The notes under the pieces are model-generated. The model saw only the letters and a program-made list of their open reading frames with translations. It did no database searches and was not told the DNA's origin. DNA of 64,000 nucleotides, taken from contig OX465579.1 in NCBI GenBank assembly GCA_950022655.1, positions 17,583,088 through 17,647,087 on the forward strand. The letters are read 5' to 3'. Every line of letters begins with the position of its first letter. The stretch's first letter is position 1. The translations under genes and the position numbers were made by a program. Below are positions 40,795-51,794 of this stretch, piece by piece. The stretch comes from Alentia gelatinosa. Its lineage: Eukaryota > Annelida > Polychaeta > Phyllodocida > Polynoidae.

Positions 40795-41110
40795 TTGTTT
40801 GGTTTGTTTGATTTGATTTAACGTCCAGTCAACCACTATGGGTCCTTACCAGACTTTCTCAAGGTTTTTTACACCACGAGGGTGGTGATCAAATCTATGT
40901 GATGATTTCAGGTAGAAATCTCACCCCTACACATTTACCGAGGTGAGAGTTCTTTTACTTCCCACACCACATAGATATGGTATGAGGATTAGCCTTTGAT
41001 ATAGCAGTAAATCTACCACTGCAGGGGGCGAAAGGAGAAAAGTGGCTGCAGTGGGACTCGAATCAAGAACGTCCAGTGCTCTTTACCACTGTGCTAACTC
41101 CCCACCCCAG
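40795..41110 (-). mobile_element. tRNA-derived SINE, copy 1
   Basis: The minus strand starts GGGGAGTTAGCACAGTGG (box A like) and has GATTCGAGTCCCAC (box B like). A ~200 bp body shared with the copy at 62755 follows, and a 3' end rich in AAATCAAATCAAACAAACC. Body identity between the two copies is high over about 230 bp. The insertion lies in the LINE; CTTAGCGA repeats on both sides of the full insert (near 40795 and 41220). Confidence 0.85.
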
Positions 41111-41214
41111 TTGCTTTTGTTATGCTTGCGTGCCAGCATATCCGGTCTGCACCACGAGGAGGGAAGGCAACCAAGAAGGTGAACAGATTGTCAATTGCTG
41201 TCCACCCCAGCAGA
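41111..41214 (-). other. Extra ~100 bp segment 5' of SINE copy 1
   Basis: This segment lies between the LINE target site and the SINE head and is absent from SINE copy 2. Its first 73 nt on the minus strand begin GGTCTGC and end GCAGACC, so the ends could pair. It may be a transduced or co-inserted sequence. It is not a recognisable tRNA. Confidence 0.4.
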
Positions 41215-41829
41215 CCTCGCTAAGATCATTGTAGACCCCAAGGGTAATATTCAGGAGTTTTTCTCTACTGGGACATGCCCTCTCTAGCATATTGCAGTGA
41301 AGGTACCCTAGGACCCACACCTGCGTTCCCACTACTTTATCATCTTTTAAAATTGTGTCTAGAACTTCAAGGGTAACATCGATATTTTTATAAGGAGGCC
41401 GATATATAATATCCGCGGTCATTTTCTTGAATGGCGGTTTATTAGTAAAAAGTGTGAGATCCTCGATTTCATCTGACATACCAGATAGTTGCACAAGTTT
41501 GGTACAAAACGGTGCAGAAGGATTTCGCACATAACAGGCCACACCCCCTCCAATCCTGTCCTCCCTGCCTTCACGAAAAATAACGTAATCCTCAATTTTT
41601 ACGAGAGCATCATCATATCTACCGTCTAACCACGTTTCGGAAATACAAAGAAAATCGACACCATGGAAAGCGTTTTTCACCGATAATAAGTTTGGAAACA
41701 GACTACGGATATTTGGCAGTAGGCTAGTGTGTTCTACGTCTGTGGGTGTGACAAATGGTTGTTGCACTGGGGACCCCTGGTGCCACTTCAGTGAACAAAC
41801 AACACACTGGAGTGCACACTGCACCGCTA

Positions 41830-42354
41830 GAGCAACCTACAGAAACAGGTTTTGCGGCACAATAAACCGGAGCGGCGCAGTGTAACTGGAGTGTGGAATG
41901 GATAGGTCGCACTCTCCCATCAGATCTTTCGCGGCACTAGGTCCCAAGCCTATACAGCGACACGCCGATTGTTCCCAATCACACCTTTGCCCCACGGATC
42001 CGCCGGGTAGGTCAGAATCGTGTCGCTGTACCCACTTCACAGACCCGATTCTCAACTGAGCATGACACAAGGACTAGCGCCTTCGCACCTTACAGATTTA
42101 TTTCTTGCTTATTATCATCATCATTTAACCTTACCTACCTGTAAGTTTATCCTTCCAGTGACATGAAGCTTTTTAATCGGCCTGACTATGTACCTGTTAA
42201 TCTTTTAAGGTTCTGCGCTGCGCACACCCTTTTAGTTATTGATAAATGCCTCGGTTTCTTCCACTCTCAACTCCTTTTTTAAAGACCATAAATATATTAA
42301 GAACAGAAACTTGATTTGTACACTTTAAAAATGTTCGGTGTAAGGGCTAGGTAT
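41830..42354. other. Unassigned; possible 5' part of LINE
   Basis: GC-rich at 41830-42060 with frames overlapping the LINE ORF, then AT-rich. Shares GGATCCG-type phrases with 17240-17300. Confidence 0.3.
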
Positions 42355-42814
42355 GGGGCCATCCATAAAGTATGTACGCAGGATTATTATATACCTATGG
42401 CTGTATCAAATACTTATACTGCCCGCTCCTACCCATGGCGGATTTATATCCGTACAGCACACTGTGCCGTACGGGGTATGTGACCACGTGACTAGGTAAC
42501 ATTTCGCCATTTTTAGGTATATAATAATACGAAAACAGGCTGTCTTCGTACGTCAAAATACTTGGTAAAAGTATTGATCCCATACATCCCAATGCCGTAG
42601 GCAGAGGTATGTATGGGACCAATAATTTCACCGCGTATTTTTGACGTACGAAGACAGTAAGCCAGTTTCCGTATATTTCTGAATTTTTGATCCACCCCCA
42701 CCCCCTGTCCCAATCTTGTACGCAATAGAATAAAGAGGGAGCATACGCAAAATTTTCAAAAAATTTGACCTCCCATCCCCCCTCAGTGCGTACGTACCTT
42801 ATGGATGGCCCCAA
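42355..42814. mobile_element. Family M MITE with a D element inside
   Basis: Ends GGGGCCATCCATAAAGTATG and its inverse (GTACCTTATGGATGGCCCC). M sequence stops at 42381 and resumes at about 42679 (TTCTGAATTTTTGATCC, TTGTACGCAATAGAATAAAG). Confidence 0.88.
42382..42678 (+). mobile_element. Family D composite foldback element nested in M
   Basis: The module GATTATTATATACCTATGGC ... TTTTTAGGTATATAATAATA is followed by a palindrome (CTGTCTTCGTACGTCAAAAT ... TTTTTGACGTACGAAGACAG) with tip CCCAATGCCGTAGGCAGAGG. Confidence 0.88.
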
Positions 42815-43005
42815 TGATAACGAACAGGAACCGCCATCGTGTAGACTGTGTTAGAACATCTTCAATGCCCCTCAGACATTTCCCAGCTATCTTTGCTCAA
42901 TCATAAAGAAATCACAACTTTCGACAAAGTTTGTAAGCAACATTTGATCAAACACAATTCTTAACAGAATACTACAATTGCCTGTCCCCTGGGACTTAAG
43001 TGGCA

Positions 43006-45090
43006 ACAACTAGGAGCAAATAGTATGTTCATCATAGATGAATGAGTGTGCAATTATTGATAAGTATAGGAAGGATAATGACAACAGGAATGCGGCTTGG
43101 GAGTATTTCTGTTGACTCCCCTTGTTTTATTAACAAAAAATAAACATTTTAAAAATAAACATTTAAATAAAAATTTCAAAAAACACTTTCAGCTCGCACG
43201 CTATACGTCTGACCTGAGGGCCCATTGGCTGCAGAGTGACTGAGCCAGGGTGCTAGTTGGCTGGCTCCCCCTGCTGCTAATATTTCCGCCGAGCCCCTTA
43301 TGGGCCTATTCCACCAAGGCGGCATTTCCCGGCTGGGACCATCTCCCGGCGGGAGAAATCTGCTTGGTGGAACAGCACACCCGGTTCGGCAGGGTTCACC
43401 CGGCTTTCCCCGCCGGGCGCCGGGTGATCTCCGGGCCATGCTCCGCGTCTCCATAACCCGCCGGCCGGCCAGGGCCGGCTGCCGTGTTGACGATAGAGCA
43501 AAGTTGCTATTCCACCAATGAGGCTGGCCGTCAGGCCTAAAATTATAGTGAGCTGATCAATCTAATTTGCATATTTGAACCTGCCAGGCTTTGTTAATAG
43601 CCTTAGAGGCCTATTCCACCAAAAAGGCCCTCAGCAGGCGGGTTTTTGCCTTCCAGCCGGCATTTGCCGGCCGCCCGGCCACCCCTAAACCCCTAAATTC
43701 TCCCAGCTGTTCCACCAAAGCCCCACAAGGCGACCAACAGGCGTACACAAGGCGCCCGGCGAGCGCTCATAGAGCCGGCCGGACCCGGCGCGGCGATACA
43801 CTCGCAGCGGGTTCGCTATTGCTGTCTGGTGGACGTTGGCGGCACTAACGCGCAAGCCCGCGGTTCTCTATTGATCCGATAGGCGGCGCGGCGTGCGGAG
43901 ATACACTATGACGCTCTGAACCCGCGAAAGTCGCGTATCGAGCGGAGCAGTATGTCAGCGTGTCGGTATTTGTACGGGAACGGTCAGAAAACGTCAAATA
44001 ACCGCGGAATTACAGGTTAAATCGAACAATGAAGGTAATTAAAGATAACGATTGATGTTATGAATGTGTATGTTTGACACTGGTGCTTATATTTTGCCCA
44101 AACTGCCGCAACTGCCGAAATATCGGTGTTCGCGTATCGGGATACCGTCCGCGGGCCTTTATTGACGGTGTATATCATAGTATAGGCGGGCGAGCGGTCA
44201 ACGCGCTCCCGGGGAACAGCTCTCAGCGTCACGCTCTTGGCACGCCGGCCGGCCTGCCGGGGGCTTAAAATCGGGGGACGTTGTGCTCATAATGTCCGGC
44301 CGCCCACCCGGCTTTCTCTGTGGTTATCACTATATTTTGGTGGAACACCTTCAAAATTGGCTATTGCACGAGAATTGTTCCCAGGCTGGCGGCCGGCGGC
44401 CACCAACAGGTCAGCCGATACTGCCCGGCTACGGGGTTTTGGAGGCACGGTGGCCGGCAGGGTCCGGCCGTGTGGGGCCTTTGAGCTTAATGAGCTGTTC
44501 CACCAAGCAGATTATCGCCGCCGGCAGGAGGTTTGGGCCGGCTATTGCCGCCGATCACCAATAGGCGACCACAAGGGGCCCTGCCTGGGCTTGTGCCTCG
44601 TTGGTGGAATAGGCCTCTTAGCAGATACCCCGCAGGGTGCTAGGAGCATCTTGAGCAGTAAACTGGCTGCCAGAGCTAACTAAGTTGGAACAGTGTAGAC
44701 AGAGGTGGCGGCCAATCCACGGGAGCGGCTCCTAGCTGGTGCTTCTAGGTGGCGCCCCCTAACATTAATGCTATTAACTATAGTATAGATTATACCCATA
44801 AATTAATAACAATTAAACGATTTGAGTTAGATTAAGCACGGACTTATATCTGGTGTTCCAAGTCCGTGGATTAAGCCTATGGATAGTTTTCTGTAACCCA
44901 ATAGTACCCAGTCAACTTGCCATTTCTGCCACTGACTGAGTCTTAGATCCAAATACATCAAGCACCAATGGGTCAATGAGGTATTTCGGTCTTGATTGAT
45001 GGTTATGGCCAGCTGGGCATGCCTCTAAGACCCTAACACTAGCACCCTGCTTCTTTCTCAATATCATTGTGAATAGCACACAGGTTGGAC
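43006..45090 (+). mobile_element. Family O repeat split by a 1.8 kb insertion
   Basis: O sequence at 43006-43060 (AACTAGGAGCAAATAGTATG ... GTGTGCAATTAT) resumes at 44872 (AAGCCTATGGATAGTTTTCT ... GTGAATAGCACACAGG). The interval holds the large R element. Confidence 0.72.
43300..44618. mobile_element. Family R: large GC-rich element with repeated TTCCACCAA motifs
   Basis: Ends TATGGGCCTATTCCACCAA and TTGGTGGAATAGGCCTCTTA are inverted. TTCCACCAA or its inverse recurs at about 43312, 43356, 43510, 43613, 43710, 44338, 44498 and 44600, concentrated in the outer 400 bp on each side. A middle section (43800-44230) matches 47490-47760. Outer parts are very rich in CCGG. I see no transposase; the frames at 44237-44683 and 43591-43848 look like GC shadows. 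Confidence 0.78.
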
Positions 45091-45489
45091 TTCACCAGAG
45101 GTTAAGTGCGTAGTGCATAGCAAGAATTTGCTCTGGTGGCCAGTGTACAAAAGAAGCGGTTAATCCTTTGCCGCTAGGAGGCCTTGCAAGTGGTTAATCC
45201 AGTTGACACTAGGTGGTCATGTTCCTGAGTTCTGCCTCTCCATACAACCATGTCTGATTTGCAGTCTGGTTGTTCTTTCGACAGAAACAAAATATGTATA
45301 CGTGAAAAGAATGCTGGTGTAAATGGAGCATCGGAAAAATACTAAAACCCTACCACAAGAATATGCGTGCAGGTTATATATGATTAACGTCAGGAGGTAT
45401 ATATCCTACAATAAGCAATGGTGATTCTAAAATACTGATAATTATCAATTTTAATGCCAAATGAGTTAGTAATAACATATTACCGTGTT
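45091..45489. other. Unassigned
   Basis: A Q-like fragment around 45130-45240 (GCTCTGGTGGCCAGTGTAC). Otherwise nothing. Confidence 0.3.
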
Positions 45490-45830
45490 TGACCTTAACT
45501 CAATAGGTAAATTAGGCCACTATGAATTTTTCTGGGTTGTCTGGGAAATGTACTGAAGAATATAGTTTTCTTCAATTCTATCAAAGACAAGGATGGTGAC
45601 CTATGATTTTCAAAACTGAAATGTGTAGTACTATACATTTACTATATTCTTTGAAGGTTTGGAGAAAATTACATGGGCTTTAAGTTTATCACATCATTTA
45701 TCTCTAAATCAAAAACTAGCATGGTGACCCCCATTTTCTTTTTAATAAGCTATGTTTCGATAACACTTGGAGATCATCATGGGTTTTACTTATCAAGGTA
45801 AATTGTCCGATATGCCTTAAACGGCTAATC
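45490..45830 (-). mobile_element. Family H, decayed fragment
   Basis: TCAAAGACAAGGATGGTGAC, CAAAAACTAGCATGGTGACC and AAATTGTCCGATATGCCTTA are H phrases in inverse order. Confidence 0.65.
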
Positions 45831-46034
45831 TTGGAAGCAGTAAAAGAGCAGGGATTGAGGGATTGCGTATGAAGGATATGCCTTAACTTTTATTTAACTT
45901 GTACTAAAAATCGCTTAATCATGATATCGCTTAATCATCATATGAGTTACCCCACTTGTCTAATAATATATTGACTCCAAATACATTAGTGACATAACAA
46001 TGTGTTTTAGACAATTACAACTGCTAACTTCACC

Positions 46035-46990
46035 TTAAAGGCATATCCTACAATACACAGTGGCGACATCTGGTGATTTTTACATACTGATAATTATCAA
46101 TTCAAACTAGTTCCGTTTGATTTATTCTAATACCGTATTGTTCTTTAAATTTATATAAGTTTATTCATTTCTGTAGGAAAATAAGTATTGTTCTTCCCAT
46201 GAATAATGAGTGAAATATGGCATATTATCGAGTTTCACCTAGCCCATGGGAAAATTAGGCCAAGTTACATATGACCGAATTATATAGGAAATTAGAAAAA
46301 TATAGTTTCTTCAGTTCTTTCAAAAACAAGACGGTGACCTATGTTTTTCAAACTTAAATGTGTAGAAAGATACATTTGCTATATTCTGTGAACGATTTAA
46401 GAATATATCATGGGTTTTACAATATGAAAAACAACCTTTTTGAATTTTTATATATTTTATTACAATATCATTATATATTTTATTACAATATCATCATATT
46501 ACTCGACTTACTATATCACCTTTAACTGACCAGGAGTACAGATTCTGTTCGTCATTGAGTGACGACAGAATATTCAAACGTCGCTCTGTACCACGTGATC
46601 ACTGCCACTCTGCTATTCAGTGAGTTGTAAAATAGCGTTTTTAATGAATTATCGGTACGTAATAATAAGGAAACATAGTGAATGTGACTGAATTACATCT
46701 TTTCCTTGTTGTTTCGGTCGGAGATATTCATCTTGTTCTTCGAACTCAGTGAATATTACCAACCAAAACAACTCGGAACAGATTCTGTTCAGTCGCGCTA
46801 ACCATGTCTCCATATAACATTGATCTCTAAATCAGAAACTAGCACAGCGACCCTCCTCTTTTTTGTAGAATAGCAATATATTCAACAACAATTAGAAATC
46901 GTCACATTCAATTTCCACGATATTTACATTGGTTTTTACTTTTCAATGTAAATTTTCTTATAGCCGTTACGCCTTTAATAACTTTTAATA
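46035..46990 (-). mobile_element. Family H element with an E insertion
   Basis: Starts TAAAGGCATATCCTACAATA; H sequence stops near 46535 and resumes at 46823 (ACATTGATCTCTAAATCAGA), ending near TTACGCCTTTAATA. Confidence 0.75.
46540..46822 (+). mobile_element. Family E composite element nested in H
   Basis: CTGTTCGTCATTGAGTGACG, GTACGTAATAATAAGGAAAC and a palindrome remnant ending CTAACCATGTCTCCATAT. Confidence 0.75.
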
Positions 46991-47279
46991 ACTATGGATT
47001 ATGCCCAATCTGCTATGATAGAGTACAGAACTGGAAACATATATAAATATAAATCATATAATTGAATGTGGGTTTTTCGTCAGACATTTCAGACATATTT
47101 CAGTAACCAATAAAATGAAGCGCATGAAATAAATATTGATGGCAAAATATATGAATTCTCAACTATCCTACCAAAAATGTAAGGATGTTCACCTGACCTG
47201 CAGTTTTCTATTTCCACTGAATTTGACACTTTATTTTCCTTTAATTTTGAGGATTTGGAATTGAACGAATATCTCTTAA

Positions 47280-48247
47280 GGGCTGATTCCACCAAACAAC
47301 CACTTTTTCTGAGCAAAAAGATGTTCCAGCTGACCTTTCGACAGACGTTAGCTGAAATGTCTGGTCAAATTGCTTCAAAATGCATCACAGCTCCTCCGAA
47401 ACCCCCATGAGATGCTCATGTGGTCCCCATACAAGCGTCTGGTGGGTTCCAAGTTCCAGCAGATCCTCCAGCCGACGCCCCAGCTGTGGCGCTGACTGGT
47501 GGACGTTGGCTGCATTTCACGTAGTAATCAAGTTCTCCGATAGGCGGTGCGGCATGCGGCGATACACTACAACGCTCCGAAGCCGAAACTCATGTATCGA
47601 GCGGAGCAGTGTGCCGCTATGTTGGATTTTGTACGGGAACGTTGAGAGATTGTCAAATAACCATGAAATACTGCGGTAAACCGAACAATGAAGGTAAATA
47701 AAGATAAGGATTGATGTTATGAATGTGTATGGCACGCTGTGGTACTAGAATTCTGCCGAAAGTGTCGGAATTTTCAATGTCCGTTCGCGACTTCGGCTAT
47801 TGCCGGTGTCGCCTGCTCACTGTTGGCGGCGTTCCCTCGCCACAGGGCCCGGCAAAGCTCGCGGGACGCCCAATTTTAGCAGACTAAAACCTAATAAATC
47901 AGTTATTTGGCCGACGCTATAGTTACATCTTGTGGAGGGTTGTTGGGGATATCGGTTGGGGTATCACCTGAAAATTCTGGTGGGTGGAAGCGCATTTCAG
48001 CTGGGAAATGGCCAGATGCCCAGCAGACACTCAGGCGATGCTCTAATGACCCCCAATATCCTCCAACAGACATCATAACTTAGACCAGACGTCTGTTGCA
48101 ACGTCTGGCGGGAGAGCAGACTCCTGCTGGAACATCTGGTGTGTGCTTCCACCAACCCGACACATGATTCAAATAGAGCAGATCTGCCAGCAACCGCCAT
48201 ATGGGCGCTGTACAACGTTTTCGTCTTGTTGGTGGAAGACCCCCTTA
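47280..48247. mobile_element. Family R element, copy 2
   Basis: Ends GGGCTGATTCCACCAAACAA and TTGTTGGTGGAAGACCCCC are inverted. The middle (47490-47760) shares TGGTGGACGTTGGC, CCGATAGGCGG, GTATCGAGCGGAGCAGT and TTTGTACGGGAACG with the 43.3 kb copy. About 970 bp and less GC-rich. Confidence 0.8.
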
Positions 48248-48718
48248 AAAGGCATATCGGACAATTCACCTAGGCGCCACCTGGCAATTCTTAATTATTG
48301 TCCATTATCAGTCAAAAGTGGTTCTTTCTGATACATTCTAATTTTAGATGAGTAAATCTAACGTTTTGTCCAGTTTATCCAATTTCAATATGAATTATAT
48401 GCTAATTTGCTTGATTTGCATAGGAAACATGCTTTCAAAAACAAGGTCCGTAACCTATAAATTTTAAAACTGAGATTTGTAGTGCTATACATCTATAATA
48501 TTTGTGAAAGATTGAGGAAAATGACATGGGGTTTACTATGTGAAAGCAACATTTTAGAATTTCTATATTCTTTTATAAAATTATCATAATATTGATCTAT
48601 TAATCAAAAACTAGCATGGTGACCCCCAATCTTTAAGCTAGATATGTGAGAGATCATCATATTCAAATTTTAGGAAAATAACATGGTTTTTAAGCCATAT
48701 TGTCGGATGTACCCTTAA
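48244..48718 (-). mobile_element. Family H element
   Basis: TTAAAAGGCATATCGGACAA, GGCGCCACCTGGCAATTC, ACTAGCATGGTGACCCCCAA and TATTGTCGGATGTACCCTTA. Directly abuts the R element. Confidence 0.78.
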
Positions 48719-48719
48719 A

Positions 48720-49700
48720 TGCACATTCGTGCAGCCTTAGATGGAGCTGAACTACTTGTGATTAGCAGCGTGGCCGAGTAATACACCTAGGAACAGCACA
48801 CGTAATATTTAACCAGCACCAGGACTCCAGCACCAAATATTTGTCTTTGAGTTTTATGTTTACGAGGCTCAGTACCGTGCCATTCTTGGCGTATAAGACA
48901 AGCAGTTCCACTAAGCTTTGTATACCTCAGCAGTTTATTACCTCAGAGAAAAGACTGTTGTTAGACACTGACCTTGGAACCAAGTTTATACCGACCCACA
49001 TTCATCCTAAACAGGTATATCTCATGCAGGTGTCATGACACTGTGTTACTACCGTAACTTCCCGCGTATATATTTCTTTGCCGCGTATGAGACGCGTTTA
49101 AAACGCGAACTGAACTACTGGTGCGTCCTATAGGATTCGCCCAAACCCGGGGTACATACTCTGGTGTTTCCCGAGGGCAATTGCGAATTTCGTGAGGTAC
49201 TTTTAGAAATGCCAAATCAAATTAAAGGATATATAATTTTAATGTTTTATTACGATATTACTGCATAACAATGTTCAATTATTTTTTTTAATTTTCGTTA
49301 TTTATCCTGCAAGAACACCTGCTAACTGCCGGTATAAAGTGTTCTTACAGTACATAGTTCAGGACAAAAAAAGTGATCTGGTCTATCACCCCAACAATCA
49401 ATACCTCTATAATCAGGTTTACAAAGTACCATATTCATTAGAATTTGGTTTAACATTGAGGGAAAAGACCAGAGAAAACCCAGTCTATCAGCAAAAATAT
49501 CAGTTTTGTTACAATACACAACCTAATCAAATACATTTTGGCTTGAGGATGCACCTCAAATCTCGCTGAAACGAAATAAACATGTACTCTATTTCTAGCA
49601 ATCTTATCAATTAACATGGTCATGAATCCATAGGGTGCCATGTAGTCCTTACAATAAATACAGGTGCATTTATCAGTATCACAAATACATACACAATAAT
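48720..49700. other. Unassigned
   Basis: Open frames at 48841-49038 and 49339-49569 have no recognised domain. No terminal repeats seen. Confidence 0.3.
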
Positions 49701-49701
49701 G

Positions 49702-49800
49702 ACTGGTTCTGTGTACGAGTGGCCGTAATCTCCAAGTAGTTGACGCGTAGTAATATCTGAGCGATTAGCGAGGATATTACGTCGTCAACGACAAATCTAT
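49702..49800. repeat. Composite-family palindrome fragment
   Basis: GTGTACGAGTGGCCGTAATC is C-like; the tip GTTGACGCGTAGTAATATCT and GATATTACGTCGTCAAC matches the core shared by A, B and C. Confidence 0.7.
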
Positions 49801-50109
49801 TGCAATAATAATGTTTCTGCAAGACATTTAGTCCCAGACATCACAGCAAAGTCAAGTGTGGCAGTAATTCGGTGTAGTCTCACACCAATAACATAGTTCG
49901 CCATTAACCTGTACTTTTAGCATGCAAAGTGTGTTATTACACTGATTTCTGGTGGTAAATGATATTATCATGATTGCTTCTAAATAATTAACATAGAATG
50001 AACATTCAAGAAACTTATTTCAAAGTACATGATGATACGACCTCATTATGGACAGGACTATTTTTCCGGAATCTTCTGCAGGAGATTCTGACTTGCCAGA
50101 ATCTCCGGG

Positions 50110-50395
50110 TAGCTGTTTCCAGGTGTCCTATACCTGTACATATTGGGTGCAGTATCGTGTATTAGTAGTATAGTTTATTGTCCTTCCTATAGTCAAACTA
50201 CTCTATTCTATATGTGTTTGTGCATGTGTTTGTATGTGTAATATAGTTGACATCGCTATGGTTGTTACTATTATTATTCAAACTGTGTATGTTCCATGTA
50301 TTAGTCTTAAGGACATATAGATGGAAGATCGTCAATGTACCTGATGAATTCTATATTGTCAATAAACTTTACTTTATCAAAAAAAAACAAAAAAA
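50110..50395 (+). mobile_element. Retroelement 3' end
   Basis: A stretch rich in TGTGTTTG and TATAG ends TTGTCAATAAACTTTACTTT and an A-rich tail of about 20 bp. It has the form of a LINE 3' UTR with poly(A) signal. No reverse transcriptase sequence is attached. Confidence 0.5.
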
Positions 50396-50686
50396 ACATT
50401 TCCTATGGAGACTCCGTAATTGGTAGGTAATAAAGTGACAATGTCCTTAGTCTCATATGAGAATACAATCAGTATACCATTAAGTATCAATCACTAGAGT
50501 AATCACAGTCATTGCGAAGGCTGTCAGTTTATGTTGATATATCTATAGATATAGTCTATATATAAACACAATATTCTTTGCACTGTAGGAGGCTGGAACC
50601 ACATTTTTCCGCTGGGTATGAAAAGGTAAGGGGAGTTGGGGGCCTTGAAGGGGGGTGCGTCTTATAAATTGTTTTATTCATGGTAA

Positions 50687-50844
50687 TTAGGGGCCGTCCA
50701 CGAATGACGTCATCTTATTTTTGACAATTTTTTATCACCCCCCCCCCCCCCCCCGTCATGTTTTTGTCAACACCCTTACTTGACTTGACCCCCCCCCCCT
50801 CCCCGCTCCCCTGCTGCATGACGTCATTTATGGACGACCCCTAA
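50687..50844. mobile_element. Family X MITE with poly(C) tracts
   Basis: Ends TTAGGGGCCGTCCACGAATG and CATTTATGGACGACCCCTAA are inverted, each followed by TGACGTCA. Two C tracts (50738-50754 and about 50791-50800). Ends of this form are widespread in invertebrate genomes. Confidence 0.87.
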
Positions 50845-51064
50845 TGTACATCTCCATGCATGTGTATTTTCATATCACTGATAATCTGCCTTTTGTTTTG
50901 GTCAATTGAAATCTATTTCAATTCGTGAACTCATAATTCTACAAGTCTGACCTTAGGTTCTTCCACGTTTTGTCATTCCAAGAAATTCTTTGTTATGAAA
51001 TCCCTTGCTATGACCTGCAACCCCATTCCCCCCAGTCCTTTTCCTGCAATGTAAACAATAAAAA

Positions 51065-51350
51065 CACTGTAATGCCCTTTATCCTATCCCTCATATAAAT
51101 CTCCATAGACTTAACATGGTGTGACTGTATGCCAGGGTTATGCCATAAAATATTCATATGCCAAGGGTGACATATGACGTCCAAAAGATGTGATTGGGTA
51201 GGATAGAATCTAAACGTCACTAAATTTCATATGATTGCTTACATGGCATTCATTCTCTTTCACTACAGATATCCCTCAGCTCCACTTTCTGATATCATTC
51301 CGCGAAGAAAACTTAGGCCATATGAAAAATCATATGACATTTTGTGACGT
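51065..51350 (-). mobile_element. Family F2 composite foldback element
   Basis: The module TTTATCCTATCCCTCATAT ... GGGTAGGATAGAATC is followed by a palindrome with AAACGTCACTAAATTTCATA and the inverse CATATGACATTTTGTGACGT. Confidence 0.82.
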
Positions 51351-51794
51351 TTCTTGATATTACTGCACGTTGCTATATTACTTTGAAAATCCCAGCTATT
51401 CCCGGCACTGTCATGCAATGCACTATATTGCAATATCACTCACTTGCGAAATGCCTGCCTGATCCTATGATACCTTTCCTGATGGTTGCCCTTCAATAGG
51501 CCTACTTTAATGTCCTGTCCAACAACAGCTTGGCTAGACCGATGGCACCAATCACTTAGACTGATGGTTCTTGCCGTGTTATAGTGTCTACACCACTTTT
51601 CAACAACTGGGTATATTACATTCGGATATAGGGGAATCTATGTGATGATAAAAAGGGCCCCGACCTAATTCCAATTATATCCGAGTTCCTACCTCCGATA
51701 TACATATGGAATCTCATAAAAAGTGTAATCTTTTAGCATTCATCAAAATTCAAACATAAAACAAGTGATGCCCATAAGTCCAGGTAAGATAATA
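51351..51794. other. Unassigned
   Basis: No coding signal or repeat copy recognised. Confidence 0.3.

Larger units (their letters stand above)
39484..41830 (-). mobile_element. Degenerate LINE, Jockey superfamily (CR1/L2/Rex-like), with three nested insertions
   Basis: The minus strand from 41824 encodes an apurinic-type endonuclease: NIRSLFPNL, FLCISETWLDG, GGGVACYVRN and IIYRPPYKN. The SDH motif follows the SINE at about 40790 (LSDHLPVYS). The inter-domain linker is seen at 40250-40050 (PWISEEIYSLIAERQDAVRN) and further at 39675-39490 (AAYINKYFTSFG). The catalytic GDFN-type motif is changed to GYLH, and there are stops and frameshifts, so the copy is dead. It ends before the reverse transcriptase. 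Insertions at 39682-39965 (family I), 40297-40611 (poly(A) retrocopy) and about 40795-41212 (SINE) split it. The clade is not resolved. Confidence 0.85.

Noticed and set aside
41120..41824. Host gene with an endonuclease fold
   Set aside because: The motif order (NIRSL, SETWL, GGGVA, YRPP) is that of LINE endonucleases, the key GDFN-type motif is altered and the frame continues into a LINE linker.
43176..44683. Several overlapping frames in the GC-rich R element
   Set aside because: Open in multiple frames on both strands because CCGG-rich DNA lacks stop codons; no transposase motifs found.
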